NCBI RefSeq assembly: GCF_029360805.1
Contig: NZ_JARKNC010000008.1
Span: forward strand, 310,001-374,000
Length of the DNA stretch: 64,000 bases
DNA from: Daejeonella sp. JGW-45
GTDB lineage: Bacteria > Bacteroidota > Bacteroidia > Sphingobacteriales > Sphingobacteriaceae
Direction of reading: 5' to 3'
Shown one piece after another: positions 53,371 through 62,145 of this stretch. The notes under the pieces are model-generated. The model saw nothing but the letters and a program-made list of their open reading frames with translations, did no database searches and was not told the DNA's origin. How positions within the stretch are numbered: position 1 is the stretch's first letter; each line of letters starts with the position of its first letter. A program made the translations under genes and the position numbers.

Positions 53371-53790
53371 TCAAATCCGGAAGACTTGAATCAGGAGATA
53401 AACTTTGTTTGATAAACTATCCGGGACATCCGTAAATGAGACGAATACTCCCCTAAGAATATTTGAAGAAGGCTGAAAAACAAACGCAAATGCTGCGGCT
53501 GTGGAAGTATACTTGATAATACCCTTTTTGGATGAAAAGTAATCCTCCTGCACCTCATTTTCGTTGGCAAGGAGCCGAGTCGTTCGCCTTTCAGTTCCGG
53601 CCAGCGGCAGCCTGGTTAAAACCGCACGCACTTGCTCAGGGCTGCGAAGTTCACTTTGAACTGATTCAGTAAAACTTTTTGCAGATTGATGATACGAGCC
53701 GGACTTTTGCAGCAGTGCCGGCATGAGCCCGGTTGCGCAAAACAAAAAAACATACAGAATTAAGAAATACTTAATAAAGTCTCGTGTCAT
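53371..53790 (-). CDS. Hypothetical membrane-anchored or exported protein
   Basis: A 139-residue protein of unknown function. The N-terminus has a hydrophobic helix (FLILYVFLFCATGLMPALL, about residues 10-27) that could be a signal peptide or anchor. The rest is a soluble region with a conserved-looking SPEQVRAVLTRLPLAGTERRTTRLLANENEVQEDYFSSKK and a hydrophobic strand near the C-terminus. No family is recognised. It precedes the RND adaptor by 104 bases on the same strand and might be cotranscribed. The gene has normal codon use and a clear ATG. Confidence 0.5.
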   Translation of the reverse strand: MTRDFIKYFLILYVFLFCATGLMPALLQKSGSYHQSAKSFTESVQSELRSPEQVRAVLTRLPLAGTERRTTRLLANENEVQEDYFSSKKGIIKYTSTAAAFAFVFQPSSNILRGVFVSFTDVPDSLSNKVYLLIQVFRI

Positions 53791-54206
53791 TCAGCGGCAA
53801 AAATATGTTTACGAAACGATAATATCAATGGGTGTTAAGTAATTATTCTATAGACACGATTGACTGATAATCTTTAAGTTAAATGGGCTGGAAGCTCTTC
53901 ATACTCTTACCTCTTACCTCCTGCTTCATCACCGCACAAACCAGCAAATATCACGTACCCGAACTACCCAAATCCGCATAAAGACGCGGGGATTTATTTG
54001 TTTTTATCTATGTGTTATCTCAGTGCTTAGGAAGTGTTAAGACAGTGCTTAAAGAGGGTTAAGGCGTAGGAGCCAAAATGAAGTCAATTGGGGTAAAAGT
54101 TGCGGGATTGTGCAAGCTAGGTTCGAAGCTTTCTTCCCCGGGGCAAGATCCGTTTGTGCGACAAACGTACATCTTAGCTTCCACGGACCAGATTTTATTG
54201 CTCTTA
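53791..54206. other. Gene-free interval
   Basis: These 416 bases contain no believable gene. They hold a short CTCTTACCTC repeat near 53905 and repeated AGTGCTTA units near 54020-54050. The interval separates the RND locus from the T9SS surface-protein genes. Confidence 0.5.
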
Positions 54207-55103
54207 TTATTTAAATACTGAGGCTTTCAAACCAATCTCAAAGGTCCCGCTGCTATAAGCAGCCAGTGATGTGGTATTGGTTGAGTAGATGCCAATTATA
54301 CCAAATGATTGGTAATTCATGCCCAATCCGAAAGTAGCGCTTCCTATGCTATGATACATTCCGAAAAGATTAACCTTGCTATTTGCATAACTAACATTAG
54401 CCCCGATGTCCAGGATATTATTAAGTCCTTTAATGCCACGATATACCACTTTGGGCTCCAGGCTTATCCCACCGGGGTTTTCGCTATCAATTTTATAACT
54501 TACTGCTGAGAAAAACGTGGGATGATTTATGCTCTGGTTTACCAGGTCACGTTGAAAAATACCCTTAATATTCGGCAGGGCAGCCTGAACACTCAGCTTG
54601 TTACTGGTATATGCCAGGCCGAAATCACCATCTATATAGGTTTCCTTCTGGTTATAGTTAACAACAATAATATCATTTGGATCACCATTGATATCTTCCC
54701 GGCTTAGGCGTTCATTCAGGAAGCCTAATGAAAGACCGAATGAAAGTTTAGTATTATTTTCGTTGAGAGGCATATGATACGCATAGCTGGCTACGCTCCT
54801 CAGGCTTTTGAATAATCCCGACGTTTCATTGGACACATTCAATCCGATACCTGCATTGCGGGCAAATGCGTATTCCCCTGTAATTATTTGGGTGGATGGT
54901 CCACCGGGCATATTGCTCCATTGTTTGCGATAACCCATGTTAACATCAATGCCTTTTCTTCCTGCCATCGCCGGATTGCCCAGGTATTGATTTTGGAAGT
55001 AAAGTGCGCCAATTGGATTAAGCTGTGCATGGACGTGTATGGCGATGCCTTGTAAAATACAAAGCAGGAACGTCTGGAATATAAATCTCATTCTTAAAAT
55101 CAT
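54207..55103 (-). CDS. PorP/SprF-family T9SS membrane protein
   Basis: A 298-residue outer membrane protein with signal peptide IFQTFLLCILQGIAIHVHAQ. It belongs to the PorP/SprF family: QLNPIGALYFQNQYLGNPAMAGRKGIDVNMGYRKQW and MPGGPSTQIITGEYAF are diagnostic, followed by beta-strand repeats such as SYAYHMPLNENNTKLSFGLSLGFLNERL and a C-terminal strand. In the type IX secretion system these proteins help tether gliding-motility adhesins to the surface. The gene follows the large kelch/CHU_C protein by 9 bases, the usual operon for an adhesin and its SprF partner. An alternative start lies four codons downstream. Confidence 0.92.
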   Translation of the reverse strand: MILRMRFIFQTFLLCILQGIAIHVHAQLNPIGALYFQNQYLGNPAMAGRKGIDVNMGYRKQWSNMPGGPSTQIITGEYAFARNAGIGLNVSNETSGLFKSLRSVASYAYHMPLNENNTKLSFGLSLGFLNERLSREDINGDPNDIIVVNYNQKETYIDGDFGLAYTSNKLSVQAALPNIKGIFQRDLVNQSINHPTFFSAVSYKIDSENPGGISLEPKVVYRGIKGLNNILDIGANVSYANSKVNLFGMYHSIGSATFGLGMNYQSFGIIGIYSTNTTSLAAYSSGTFEIGLKASVFK

Positions 55104-55112
55104 CCTTTTACT

Positions 55113-57401
55113 TTATTTTATAATGCTCACAAAACCTTTCAGTCTGTTCTTACCTGCACCGAAATCTACCACATAGTAATAAGTGCCTTCTGCCAGGGGT
55201 GAACCTTCAAAGCTGCCATCCCAATCGTTCTGGTAACTTACTTTTTGATAGATTATCCGGCCCGAACGATCAAATATCTTGAGTAAATGATCAGGGTAAT
55301 AGTCCAGATTTTTAATGATCAGGAAGTCGTTTTTCCCATCCCCGTTCGGTGTCATGATATTCATTGCATCAAGTGCCTGATAATCGTCGATCACGTTGAC
55401 AGTGATGCTTTGTGAGCTTGTACAGCCCATAGCGTTAACTGCGGTTACCGTGTAACTCGTTGTTACTGCCGGTCTGACAGTCAGTACTGCTGAGTTTTGC
55501 CCGCTGATAATGCCTGATTCCGTTTTCCAGCTGTATTCTGTTCCTCCCGAAGCTGTAAGCACTGCTGTATTTCCTTTGCTCAGCGAATTACCCGCACTGT
55601 TACTGATATGGATCAACGGCAGTGGATTAATGGTGACAGTGAATGACCTTGATATTGTGTCTGTACCGCCAGCATCTGTACCACCGTTATCTTTTGCTGT
55701 AACGGTGATTGTTGCTGTACCGCTTGCTCCCGGTACAGGTACATAAGTGACTGTACCTGTTGAACCTCTGGATGTCACACTAAGTTGATTAAGCAGATTA
55801 TTGTTTGAGTTCACACTTAGTGTAGTGCTTTGCCCTGATTCCGGCCCTGCGCTGATGCCACTTAATGCTATACTTTGCACGACCGGGGTAGAACATATTG
55901 CCGGCTGATCAAGGATAGCTGTAAGTGTTGGTGCCTGGTTAGCCAGAGGCAATATCCTCAAATTAAATATCTTTGTATCAGTTATTAATCCTTTCTTAAT
56001 CGTTGCAGTAAGCGTTATCATCGGACATGGCAGCCCCATTAAGGGCCTGTTTAGCATTTGTCCGTCTGCCGAAATTACAGCAGCATTGCTGCTTGTCCAG
56101 GTCACTTCAGATCCTCCGGGAAGCTTTGCCGGGAGTGGATTAGTCAGCTTAGTGGTGATATGATTAAGGTCTGTGTTTGCACCTTTGATCAGATCCTCTG
56201 TCAGTGCATTTTTATCAGATGCTACTACAGCCACGTTCAGGTCTGTTATTTGGGTAAAGGTGATAAACCTTGAAAACGCTTTAGTCCAGATCACCAGGTC
56301 GGCACCGGCATTGATCTTAAAGGCTCCGTCTGCCGGAAGTGCGTCACCTGCCGCCTGCGTATCTGATGAGCCTACAGCGGTGATTTCTGTATACACGGAT
56401 CCGTGAACCCTGGCAACACGCATACCGGCTTGTCCCGGCAACAACAGCCTGACTCCTTTATTAAACGAAAGTGAATTCGTTTCACTTCCAACTTCTATGA
56501 TCAGTCCAACCGTAGTTATCTCCCCCGTTACTACAGGAAGATCATAACTTGAAACCGCCGGTGCATAGATTACACCATTCCATGTGGAGCTTGAGCCAGT
56601 TACAACAGTTCCGGCCGGGATCTGCACGTTTGCCAGTGGGGAATTAATACTGGTTTGAGGGATAGTTCCTGTGCCCCCGGAAATAAGATTACCATAAGAA
56701 ATAGATGGAGTTGCTGTTGTTCCGGCTGCTACCGTTAACGTAACAGCTTGTGCAGGAGAAGTTATTATTACCTGATTAGACGTGTTATTTACGGTGCTAT
56801 TACCGCCTGCATCGGGTAAAATCTGCTCTGGTTGCAAGCGGGTGACTTTTAAGACATAGGTATTTGTGTTTTTGCCATCCTCGGCGGTTACAATAGTAGT
56901 AATGGTATTTTCCCCTGCGCTTAGTGCTATATTTCCCAAAGGATTTTTAGCAGTTACAGTATTGCCATTTATTTTAATGGTTGCTCCAGCCTGATCTGCT
57001 ACCGGGCTTAACGTAACGGCGCTTATTCCGTTATTGACATAAGCAGTATAAGAACTTACTGAGGGTGAAAATGCCGGGCTTAATATTCCTGCACTTAGTG
57101 AAAGAGAAGATAAAGTACTTACAGAGGATAAAATAGCGGCCGCACGTGTTATAGCGATGGTGTAGGTTTTGCTTGTTGTCCCATCCTGGGCCGTAACGAC
57201 TGTACTGATTATATTACTTCCCACATTGAGAGCTAAGATTCCTGAGGCAATTCCGCTATTTACTATGCTTCCGTTTACCCGGATTGTGGCATTTGCCTGT
57301 TCAGCTGCAGGAGTTATTGTAATAGCGCTAACCCCGTTTGGTACAGATACATGATATGAAGTCTCCGTTGCTGCGAAAACCGGACTTAAGGTTCCGGTGC
57401 T
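55113..57401 (-). CDS. C-terminal part of T9SS kelch surface protein (after frameshift)
   Basis: An open stretch of 762 codons continuing the upstream half in the -1 frame; it has no credible start of its own because the first GTG lies inside a repeat. It begins with cadherin-like beta-sandwich repeats (STGTLSPVFAATETSYHVSV...) and another copy around LSAGILSPAFSPSVSSYTAYV. Next are a long beta-rich region and Ig/PKD-like segments (GTATITVTAKDNGGTDAGG). It ends with the gliding-motility-associated (CHU_C) domain: MTPNGDGKNDFLIIKNL, LLKIFDRSGRIIYQKVSYQNDWDG and LAEGTYYYVVDFG, which directs secretion by the type IX system. Joined to the N-terminal half the protein would be about 1682 residues. 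Confidence 0.8.
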   Translation of the reverse strand, partial: STGTLSPVFAATETSYHVSVPNGVSAITITPAAEQANATIRVNGSIVNSGIASGILALNVGSNIISTVVTAQDGTTSKTYTIAITRAAAILSSVSTLSSLSLSAGILSPAFSPSVSSYTAYVNNGISAVTLSPVADQAGATIKINGNTVTAKNPLGNIALSAGENTITTIVTAEDGKNTNTYVLKVTRLQPEQILPDAGGNSTVNNTSNQVIITSPAQAVTLTVAAGTTATPSISYGNLISGGTGTIPQTSINSPLANVQIPAGTVVTGSSSTWNGVIYAPAVSSYDLPVVTGEITTVGLIIEVGSETNSLSFNKGVRLLLPGQAGMRVARVHGSVYTEITAVGSSDTQAAGDALPADGAFKINAGADLVIWTKAFSRFITFTQITDLNVAVVASDKNALTEDLIKGANTDLNHITTKLTNPLPAKLPGGSEVTWTSSNAAVISADGQMLNRPLMGLPCPMITLTATIKKGLITDTKIFNLRILPLANQAPTLTAILDQPAICSTPVVQSIALSGISAGPESGQSTTLSVNSNNNLLNQLSVTSRGSTGTVTYVPVPGASGTATITVTAKDNGGTDAGGTDTISRSFTVTINPLPLIHISNSAGNSLSKGNTAVLTASGGTEYSWKTESGIISGQNSAVLTVRPAVTTSYTVTAVNAMGCTSSQSITVNVIDDYQALDAMNIMTPNGDGKNDFLIIKNLDYYPDHLLKIFDRSGRIIYQKVSYQNDWDGSFEGSPLAEGTYYYVVDFGAGKNRLKGFVSIIK

Positions 57402-60160
57402 AATGCCAAAGCCGAGAGGTTAGCAATAACTGATACTCCTTTGCTAACAATCAATACCTGCTGCACGTCTGCCGCATCAGTATAATTAGCGTTACCCGCT
57501 TGTGATGCAGTAATATTAGTTGATCCGGCTCCAACCAGCGTCACGGTTCTGCCTGATATTGTAGCGACAGCCGTGTTCGAGCTGACGTAGGTAAGCGCAT
57601 TGCCTGATGCTCCGCCTGTAGCGGTCAGATCAAATGCGGCATCCCCAAAAGTTTTAGCTGCCAGTGCCGGGAAGTTGATGCTTTGTCCTGCTTTGTTAAT
57701 TGTTAGCGACTGTACCACATCGCTTGCTGCATTGTAATTTGCATTTCCTGCCTGTGATGCAGTAATATTAGTTGATCCGGCTCCAACCAGCGTCACGGTT
57801 CTGCCTGATATTGTAGCGACAGCCGTGTTCGAGCTGACGTAGGTAAGCGCATTGCCCGATGCGCCGCCTGTAGCGGTCAGATCGAACGCGGCATCGCCGT
57901 AGGACTTTGCAGTTAAGGAATTGAAGGTGACTATTTGGCTTGCTTTATTCACTGTTAGCGTTTGCACCACATCCGAAGCAGCGTTGTAGGTCGCACTCGC
58001 CGCCTGAGAAGCCGTGATATTGCTTGTCCCCGCGCTAAGGATGGTAACCATGTTACCTGATACGGTGGCAACCGATGTATTAGAGCTTGCGTAGATTACC
58101 GGATTGCCCGATGCGCCGCCGGTAGCTTCGAGTTCAAAGGCAGCATCACCATATTTTTTAGTGCCAAGGGCATTGAAAGTAATTACCTGATCGGCTTTCT
58201 CTCTGGTTACTGTAATCGTATACGTTTGTATCGTTGTCCCATCCTGAGCGGTAACCTTTACATCGATGGTATTACTGCCTACGTTCAAGACTAATGCCGA
58301 TGATGCACTGGCGTTGGTAACACTGGCGTAGCCTCCACCATTTACCTGGACCTGGATGGTCGCGTTCGCCTCCGACAGGGTAGGTGTGACAGTTATCGAA
58401 GAGGTGGCAAACGGTACACTCGCTGCATAGCTCAACTTAGCCGCATCGAATTCCGGGTCGATGGTGCCCGAACTGGTTAACAAAGTCGCCAGGTTAGCGT
58501 TAGTTGAAAGCGCTCGATTTACTGTAAGGGTATAGGTTTTGGTCGTTTCACCATCCTGTGCAGTTACCACAGTAGTAATCGTATTAGAACCTCCGGATAA
58601 ACTGATTGCCGGACTTGCGCTTCCGCTTGTTACTCCAACACCGTTCACAGTTACCCCTGCTGTTGCATCTGAAACCGTTGGTGTTACCGTGATGCTGGCC
58701 GTGCTGTTGCTCACCGAAGCTGAATAGCTCGTGGTATCGGAATGAAAATCTGGCGACAAAGTGCCATCAGAAAGCGTAAGGTTAGCAAGTGCCGCACTGG
58801 TAGAAACGAAAGTGGCTGACCACAAGTCTCCCCGAAGACCAGACCTTCCGGTGAGGCCAAAACCTACGCCGCCGAATAGATAGAGCTTGCCCCCGGCTTC
58901 CCAGCTTGCTATAGCATCTCTTGCCCCAGGCTGATTTGCGGCCTCTATCGATCCTAGTGTGCCGAGTTTGTTAGGCAAATTACTCCCCTTGATCCAGCGC
59001 CAGTACCCGGTATCTGGATTATATTCCCAAAGGTCATTAAGTCTCCCGGAACTTGATGTGCCGTAACCATTTCCTCCAAATAGAAAGAATTTGCCCCCGC
59101 TTTCCCAGCCCCCGGACTTGTATCTTGCGCCTGGATTATTATCTGCCGCTGCCGTACCACGCGTGCCATAGGAGCCAAACTGGTTTGTCGAGTTACTTCC
59201 TTTGATCCATCGCCAGTGGCCAGTTCCTATTTCATACTCCCAAAGGTCATTGAGATTCCTGCCATTATAGCCCCCAAAAAGATAGAGCTTTCCTGCGCTT
59301 TCCCAGGAAACTGAACTATATCTTCCGCCTGGCGTATTGCCTGCCTCTGCTGCACCCAGTGTACCATAGGTTCCTGCTTGATTTGCTAGGCTGCTGCCCT
59401 TGATCCAGCACCAGTATCCGGTTGCGGGATCGAATACCCAAAGATCGTTCAGGTAATAGGCTTCGCCTGTTGAGGCATTATTGTTTAGCCCCCCAAACAG
59501 ATAGAGTTTGCCTCCGCTTTCCCAGCTTACCGAACTATGTCTTGCGCCTGGCGTATTGCCTGCCGCTGCTACACCAATTGTTCCATAGAATGCATTTGGG
59601 TTCAATGAACTGCTGCCCTTGATCCAGCACCAGTATCCGGTTGCAGGGTCGAATACCCAAAGATCGTTCAGACGGTGGTTATTGCCTGAGCTATAGATTT
59701 GCCCCCCAAACAAATAGAGCTTGCCTCCGCTTACCCAGGTCACCGAATTACCTCTTGACCCCGGGGTATTGGCTTCTGCCGGTTCGCCCATGGTGCCGTA
59801 AGCAGCTGGTTGATTAGTTGAACTGTTCCCTTTGATCCATCGCCAGTTCCCGGTATCCGTATCGTATTCCCACAAGTCGTTGAGGTATGAGGTGTTGGAG
59901 GATGTGCCACCTCCCCCAAACAGATAGAGCTTGCTGCCGATTTGCCAGGTAGCAGAACTGTGTCGTGCGCCGGGCAAATTGGCTGGGTCTGCTACACCTA
60001 TTGTGCCATAAACGGGGGTTCCTGTTGTATCCTTAAAGCCTTTCAAAAATGCCCAGGTCACGCTTTGAGCGTTGGCAACACTAGTGCACAGCGAAAGGAG
60101 AAAGATGAGATAAATTCTCTTCGAATTGCTTTTAAGAAAATGAGTATAATGTTTTTTCAT
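57386..60160 (-). CDS. N-terminal part of T9SS kelch surface protein (ends at frameshift)
   Basis: Residues 1-32 are a signal peptide (LIFLLSLCTSVANA). Residues about 35-440 are six kelch-type propeller blades of 57-66 residues, each with NTPGARxxSVSWESGGKLYLFGG and LNDLWVFDPATGYWCWIKGS. Two or three cadherin-like beta-sandwich domains follow (LSPDFHSDTTSYSASVSNST, GSNTITTVVTAQDGETTKTYTL). Then come three Ig-like MBG-type repeats of 84 residues (YVSSNTAVATISG...). The frame ends prematurely at PEP and a TAA at about 57386-57388 in the middle of a repeat, where the sequence continues correctly in the -1 frame. It is a surface adhesin-like protein. Confidence 0.82.
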   Translation of the reverse strand: MKKHYTHFLKSNSKRIYLIFLLSLCTSVANAQSVTWAFLKGFKDTTGTPVYGTIGVADPANLPGARHSSATWQIGSKLYLFGGGGTSSNTSYLNDLWEYDTDTGNWRWIKGNSSTNQPAAYGTMGEPAEANTPGSRGNSVTWVSGGKLYLFGGQIYSSGNNHRLNDLWVFDPATGYWCWIKGSSSLNPNAFYGTIGVAAAGNTPGARHSSVSWESGGKLYLFGGLNNNASTGEAYYLNDLWVFDPATGYWCWIKGSSLANQAGTYGTLGAAEAGNTPGGRYSSVSWESAGKLYLFGGYNGRNLNDLWEYEIGTGHWRWIKGSNSTNQFGSYGTRGTAAADNNPGARYKSGGWESGGKFFLFGGNGYGTSSSGRLNDLWEYNPDTGYWRWIKGSNLPNKLGTLGSIEAANQPGARDAIASWEAGGKLYLFGGVGFGLTGRSGLRGDLWSATFVSTSAALANLTLSDGTLSPDFHSDTTSYSASVSNSTASITVTPTVSDATAGVTVNGVGVTSGSASPAISLSGGSNTITTVVTAQDGETTKTYTLTVNRALSTNANLATLLTSSGTIDPEFDAAKLSYAASVPFATSSITVTPTLSEANATIQVQVNGGGYASVTNASASSALVLNVGSNTIDVKVTAQDGTTIQTYTITVTREKADQVITFNALGTKKYGDAAFELEATGGASGNPVIYASSNTSVATVSGNMVTILSAGTSNITASQAASATYNAASDVVQTLTVNKASQIVTFNSLTAKSYGDAAFDLTATGGASGNALTYVSSNTAVATISGRTVTLVGAGSTNITASQAGNANYNAASDVVQSLTINKAGQSINFPALAAKTFGDAAFDLTATGGASGNALTYVSSNTAVATISGRTVTLVGAGSTNITASQAGNANYTDAADVQQVLIVSKGVSVIANLSALALAPEP
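57501..57856 (-). repeat. Exact 104-base internal repeat in the surface protein gene
   Basis: Bases 57501-57604 and 57753-57856 are identical over 104 positions and lie 252 bases apart, exactly one 84-codon repeat unit. Identity at DNA level inside a protein repeat points to recent duplication or gene conversion. Confidence 0.85.
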
Positions 60161-60392
60161 AGACAGGTAGAAATTCTTAACAGGTTAATGCCGAATATTT
60201 AATTCTGCCTCCCCTACATCTACAAAAATCTGCCATAAGAAAAGAACAAACCCGCCAATCTCCTGAACCAGCCTGCCAAAATGGTCGATACGATTTAATT
60301 CTTACGGTAAATTTTGACCTTATATATCGTTTAACTCACGATAATTATCATATTTGAAAGACCGAAACCTTTTGAGCATAAAATATCCTGCG

Positions 60393-61166
60393 ATGAATCA
60401 GCCCACTTTTACAAGTTTGTTCGACCTCGAGTATTTTATTGAACTGACTCCGGATTTGGTCTGCATTGCCGGATACGATGGTTATTTTAAGAAAGTAAAT
60501 CCCGCAGTTTCAAAAACGCTTGGATATACTGATGAAGAGCTGACATCGCGACCAATAAACTCGTTTGTTCACCCCGACGATCAGGACATTACAGCTAAAA
60601 GCAGGCAAAGCGTAAAGGAAGATCAACCGCTCCTTAACTTTGAAAACCGATACCTTAGCAAAAGCGGGGAGGTAGTTTGGTTATCATGGACATCCATACC
60701 AATAAAGCGCGATCACTTGATCTTCGGAATCGCCAAGAAGATCAATCCCCGGCATAAAAAAGAAGAAGCGGTGTCTCACCTGCTCGTTTCTAATCGTGGT
60801 GTTGTTAACGAGCGTTTAAAAGCAGAAGAGGAATGGCTCAATGAATTTGAAGACGCTGTTAAAAAGTATATCGGCCATCTGAATTTAAGTGTCGGCTTGC
60901 TGAGTACGGAATTGGGGATGAGCGAACGTCAGCTTTTCAGGAAGGTTAAACGGATACGAGGTCTCACTCCTAATCAACTAATCCAGAATGTCCGGCTAAA
61001 AATAGCATCCGAAGCTATTTCGTCCGGGAAGTATACAACCATAGCCGAAATTTCAAACATTGCCGGTTTTAGTACAGCCACTTATTTCAACAGATTATAC
61101 AAAGAGGTATACCAATTAAATGTATCGGATCTGCTTGCCGCGGCACCGGATGAAAAGGAAGTGTAA
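60393..61166 (+). CDS. PAS domain-AraC-type transcriptional regulator
   Basis: About 257 residues from the ATG at 60393; a TTG 13 codons earlier is less likely. The N-terminal PAS domain (about residues 5-120) has LTPDLVCIAGYDGYFKKVNPAVSKTLGYTDEELTSRP and SKSGEVVWLSWTSIPI. A linker helix follows. The C-terminal AraC-type DNA-binding domain (about 160-250) has two helix-turn-helix units, LSVGLLSTELGMSERQLFRKVKRIRGLTPNQLIQ and TIAEISNIAGFSTATYFNRLYKE. No receiver or kinase domain is fused. The gene is divergent from the kelch protein and could sense a redox or ligand signal. Target unknown. Confidence 0.85.
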   Translation: MNQPTFTSLFDLEYFIELTPDLVCIAGYDGYFKKVNPAVSKTLGYTDEELTSRPINSFVHPDDQDITAKSRQSVKEDQPLLNFENRYLSKSGEVVWLSWTSIPIKRDHLIFGIAKKINPRHKKEEAVSHLLVSNRGVVNERLKAEEEWLNEFEDAVKKYIGHLNLSVGLLSTELGMSERQLFRKVKRIRGLTPNQLIQNVRLKIASEAISSGKYTTIAEISNIAGFSTATYFNRLYKEVYQLNVSDLLAAAPDEKEV

Positions 61167-61319
61167 TTCCGGCAAAACCAAATACTTTCCTCCATCCAAA
61201 GGTCTCAGTGGGAGTCAATTTTGCTTAAAATGCTGATTTGATTGAATTAATAATTGACCAGTAGCCATGCCAAAACTAATTAAAACAGTCCTGGCAGTAC
61301 TCAGAAGTTACTTTAAACT

Positions 61320-61344
61320 AAAAAAGCCTCTCCAAAGAGAAGCT
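61320..61344 (-). terminator. Intrinsic terminator after a tRNA-like 3' remnant
   Basis: On the minus strand GAAAGCTTCTCTTTGGAGAGGCTTTTTT forms a hairpin with one mismatch and ends in a T run. It directly follows the remnant at 61355-61370 and has the arrangement of a tRNA terminator. It also stands downstream of the Imm5-like gene. Confidence 0.7.
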
Positions 61345-61354
61345 TTCTATTTCT

Positions 61355-61370
61355 GTGCGCCCACCTGGGC
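61355..61370 (-). other. tRNA-3'-end-like remnant 1
   Basis: The minus strand reads GCCCAGGTGGGCGCAC, which looks like the end of a T arm and the acceptor 3' strand of a tRNA. The rest of the tRNA is missing: upstream sequence does not continue into TTCGAxC. Shared with remnant 2 over 13 bases (CGCCCACCTGGGC on the plus strand, 61358-61370). No intact tRNA can be folded here. Confidence 0.4.
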
Positions 61371-61423
61371 GTTTATCGAATCATTTTATGGATCATTTGA
61401 ATAGACTAATAATAATCCCTTGT

Positions 61424-61939
61424 TTAAATATTAAACACATTCCAGCAAATGCTATTTCTTAATCTTTGATCATCCAGGACAAGATCACGGATCTCATCAG
61501 GAAGTTGATCCCGTTGCCACTGACACTCCCTTTGTCCTGCTTCATCTGCCTGCTCTTTTTCAACAGACGCCCAAACCGCTTTGATAGCATAAGCCGCAGC
61601 ACCCAATTCGTGTGCAGCGACGTGGGCAACTACCGCCGCCTGCCCTGCCGCATAGGCTGCATTCCGGCTGGCACCCTTTAAATCTCTTGCCGCCGACATA
61701 GCCCGTCCACCCGCTGATCTGCAATCCCACATTTTCATTTCGCCGCGAACCCAGGTCCTGATCGCTTTAATAGCTTCGCGTGGCCGCGTATCATCAGGTC
61801 TCACCGACTCAAAAAGCGGCAATACATGTTCCGCACAATCTGCTGCCCACAGCGCTAACAAATGGTGGTCGCCATCCGTCAACGTACCGCCTCGCCGGAT
61901 CGTAATAAACCTGGAATCCCGTTCTTGGGGTAGGATCAT
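61424..61939 (-). CDS. Imm5-like putative immunity protein
   Basis: A 171-residue all-helical protein. It starts with RDSRFITIRRGGTLTDGDHHLLALWAADCAEHVLPLFE and then has DTRPREAIKAIRTWVRGEMKMWDCRSAGGRAMSAARDLKGASRNAAYAAGQAAVVAHVAAHELGAAAYAIKAV, the characteristic His and Ala-rich helical core of Imm5-like putative immunity proteins. These are linked to polymorphic toxin systems but lack direct proof in many cases. No toxin gene is adjacent, so it is an orphan. Older databases sometimes call this family exonuclease SbcC, which does not fit. Its G+C-rich, Ala-rich composition differs from the neighbours, consistent with transfer. Confidence 0.7.
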   Translation of the reverse strand: MILPQERDSRFITIRRGGTLTDGDHHLLALWAADCAEHVLPLFESVRPDDTRPREAIKAIRTWVRGEMKMWDCRSAGGRAMSAARDLKGASRNAAYAAGQAAVVAHVAAHELGAAAYAIKAVWASVEKEQADEAGQRECQWQRDQLPDEIRDLVLDDQRLRNSICWNVFNI

Positions 61940-62097
61940 ATGTAAATTTAGGGAATCTTTATTTTCAGTCCATTACAATTACGCTTTTCAGACTGGGATG
62001 TCATAAACCTGAGATAAACGAAAACCCGAATGAAGCCGAATAAAAAGTACCTCTATTCGTTTTAAAGGCAGGCTCAAAAGTTCGCTTTAACTAAAAA

Positions 62098-62123
62098 CGG
62101 TCCTAATGATATCATTAAGACCG
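62098..62123 (-). terminator. Hairpin after tRNA-like remnant 2
   Basis: On the minus strand CGGTCTTAATGATATCATTAGGACCG pairs nearly perfectly (one G:T-type mismatch pair) and is followed by TTTTTAG. It occurs in the same position relative to a tRNA-like 3' end as the terminator at 61320-61344. Confidence 0.65.
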
Positions 62124-62125
62124 CT

Positions 62126-62145
62126 CGCCCACCTGGGCTCGAACC
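62126..62145 (-). other. tRNA-3'-end-like remnant 2
   Basis: The minus strand reads GGTTCGAGCCCAGGTGGGCG, which has the conserved T-loop TTCGAGC and the following T-stem and acceptor bases of a tRNA. Upstream sequence (GCGCAA) cannot form the matching T stem or the rest of a cloverleaf. It is more likely the trace of integration into a tRNA gene or a decayed tRNA than a working gene. Confidence 0.5.

Noticed and set aside
57386-57401. Programmed ribosomal frameshift in the surface protein gene
   Set aside because: The junction (GCATTAGCACC) has no slippery heptamer and no evident downstream pseudoknot; a one-base deletion or error is simpler.
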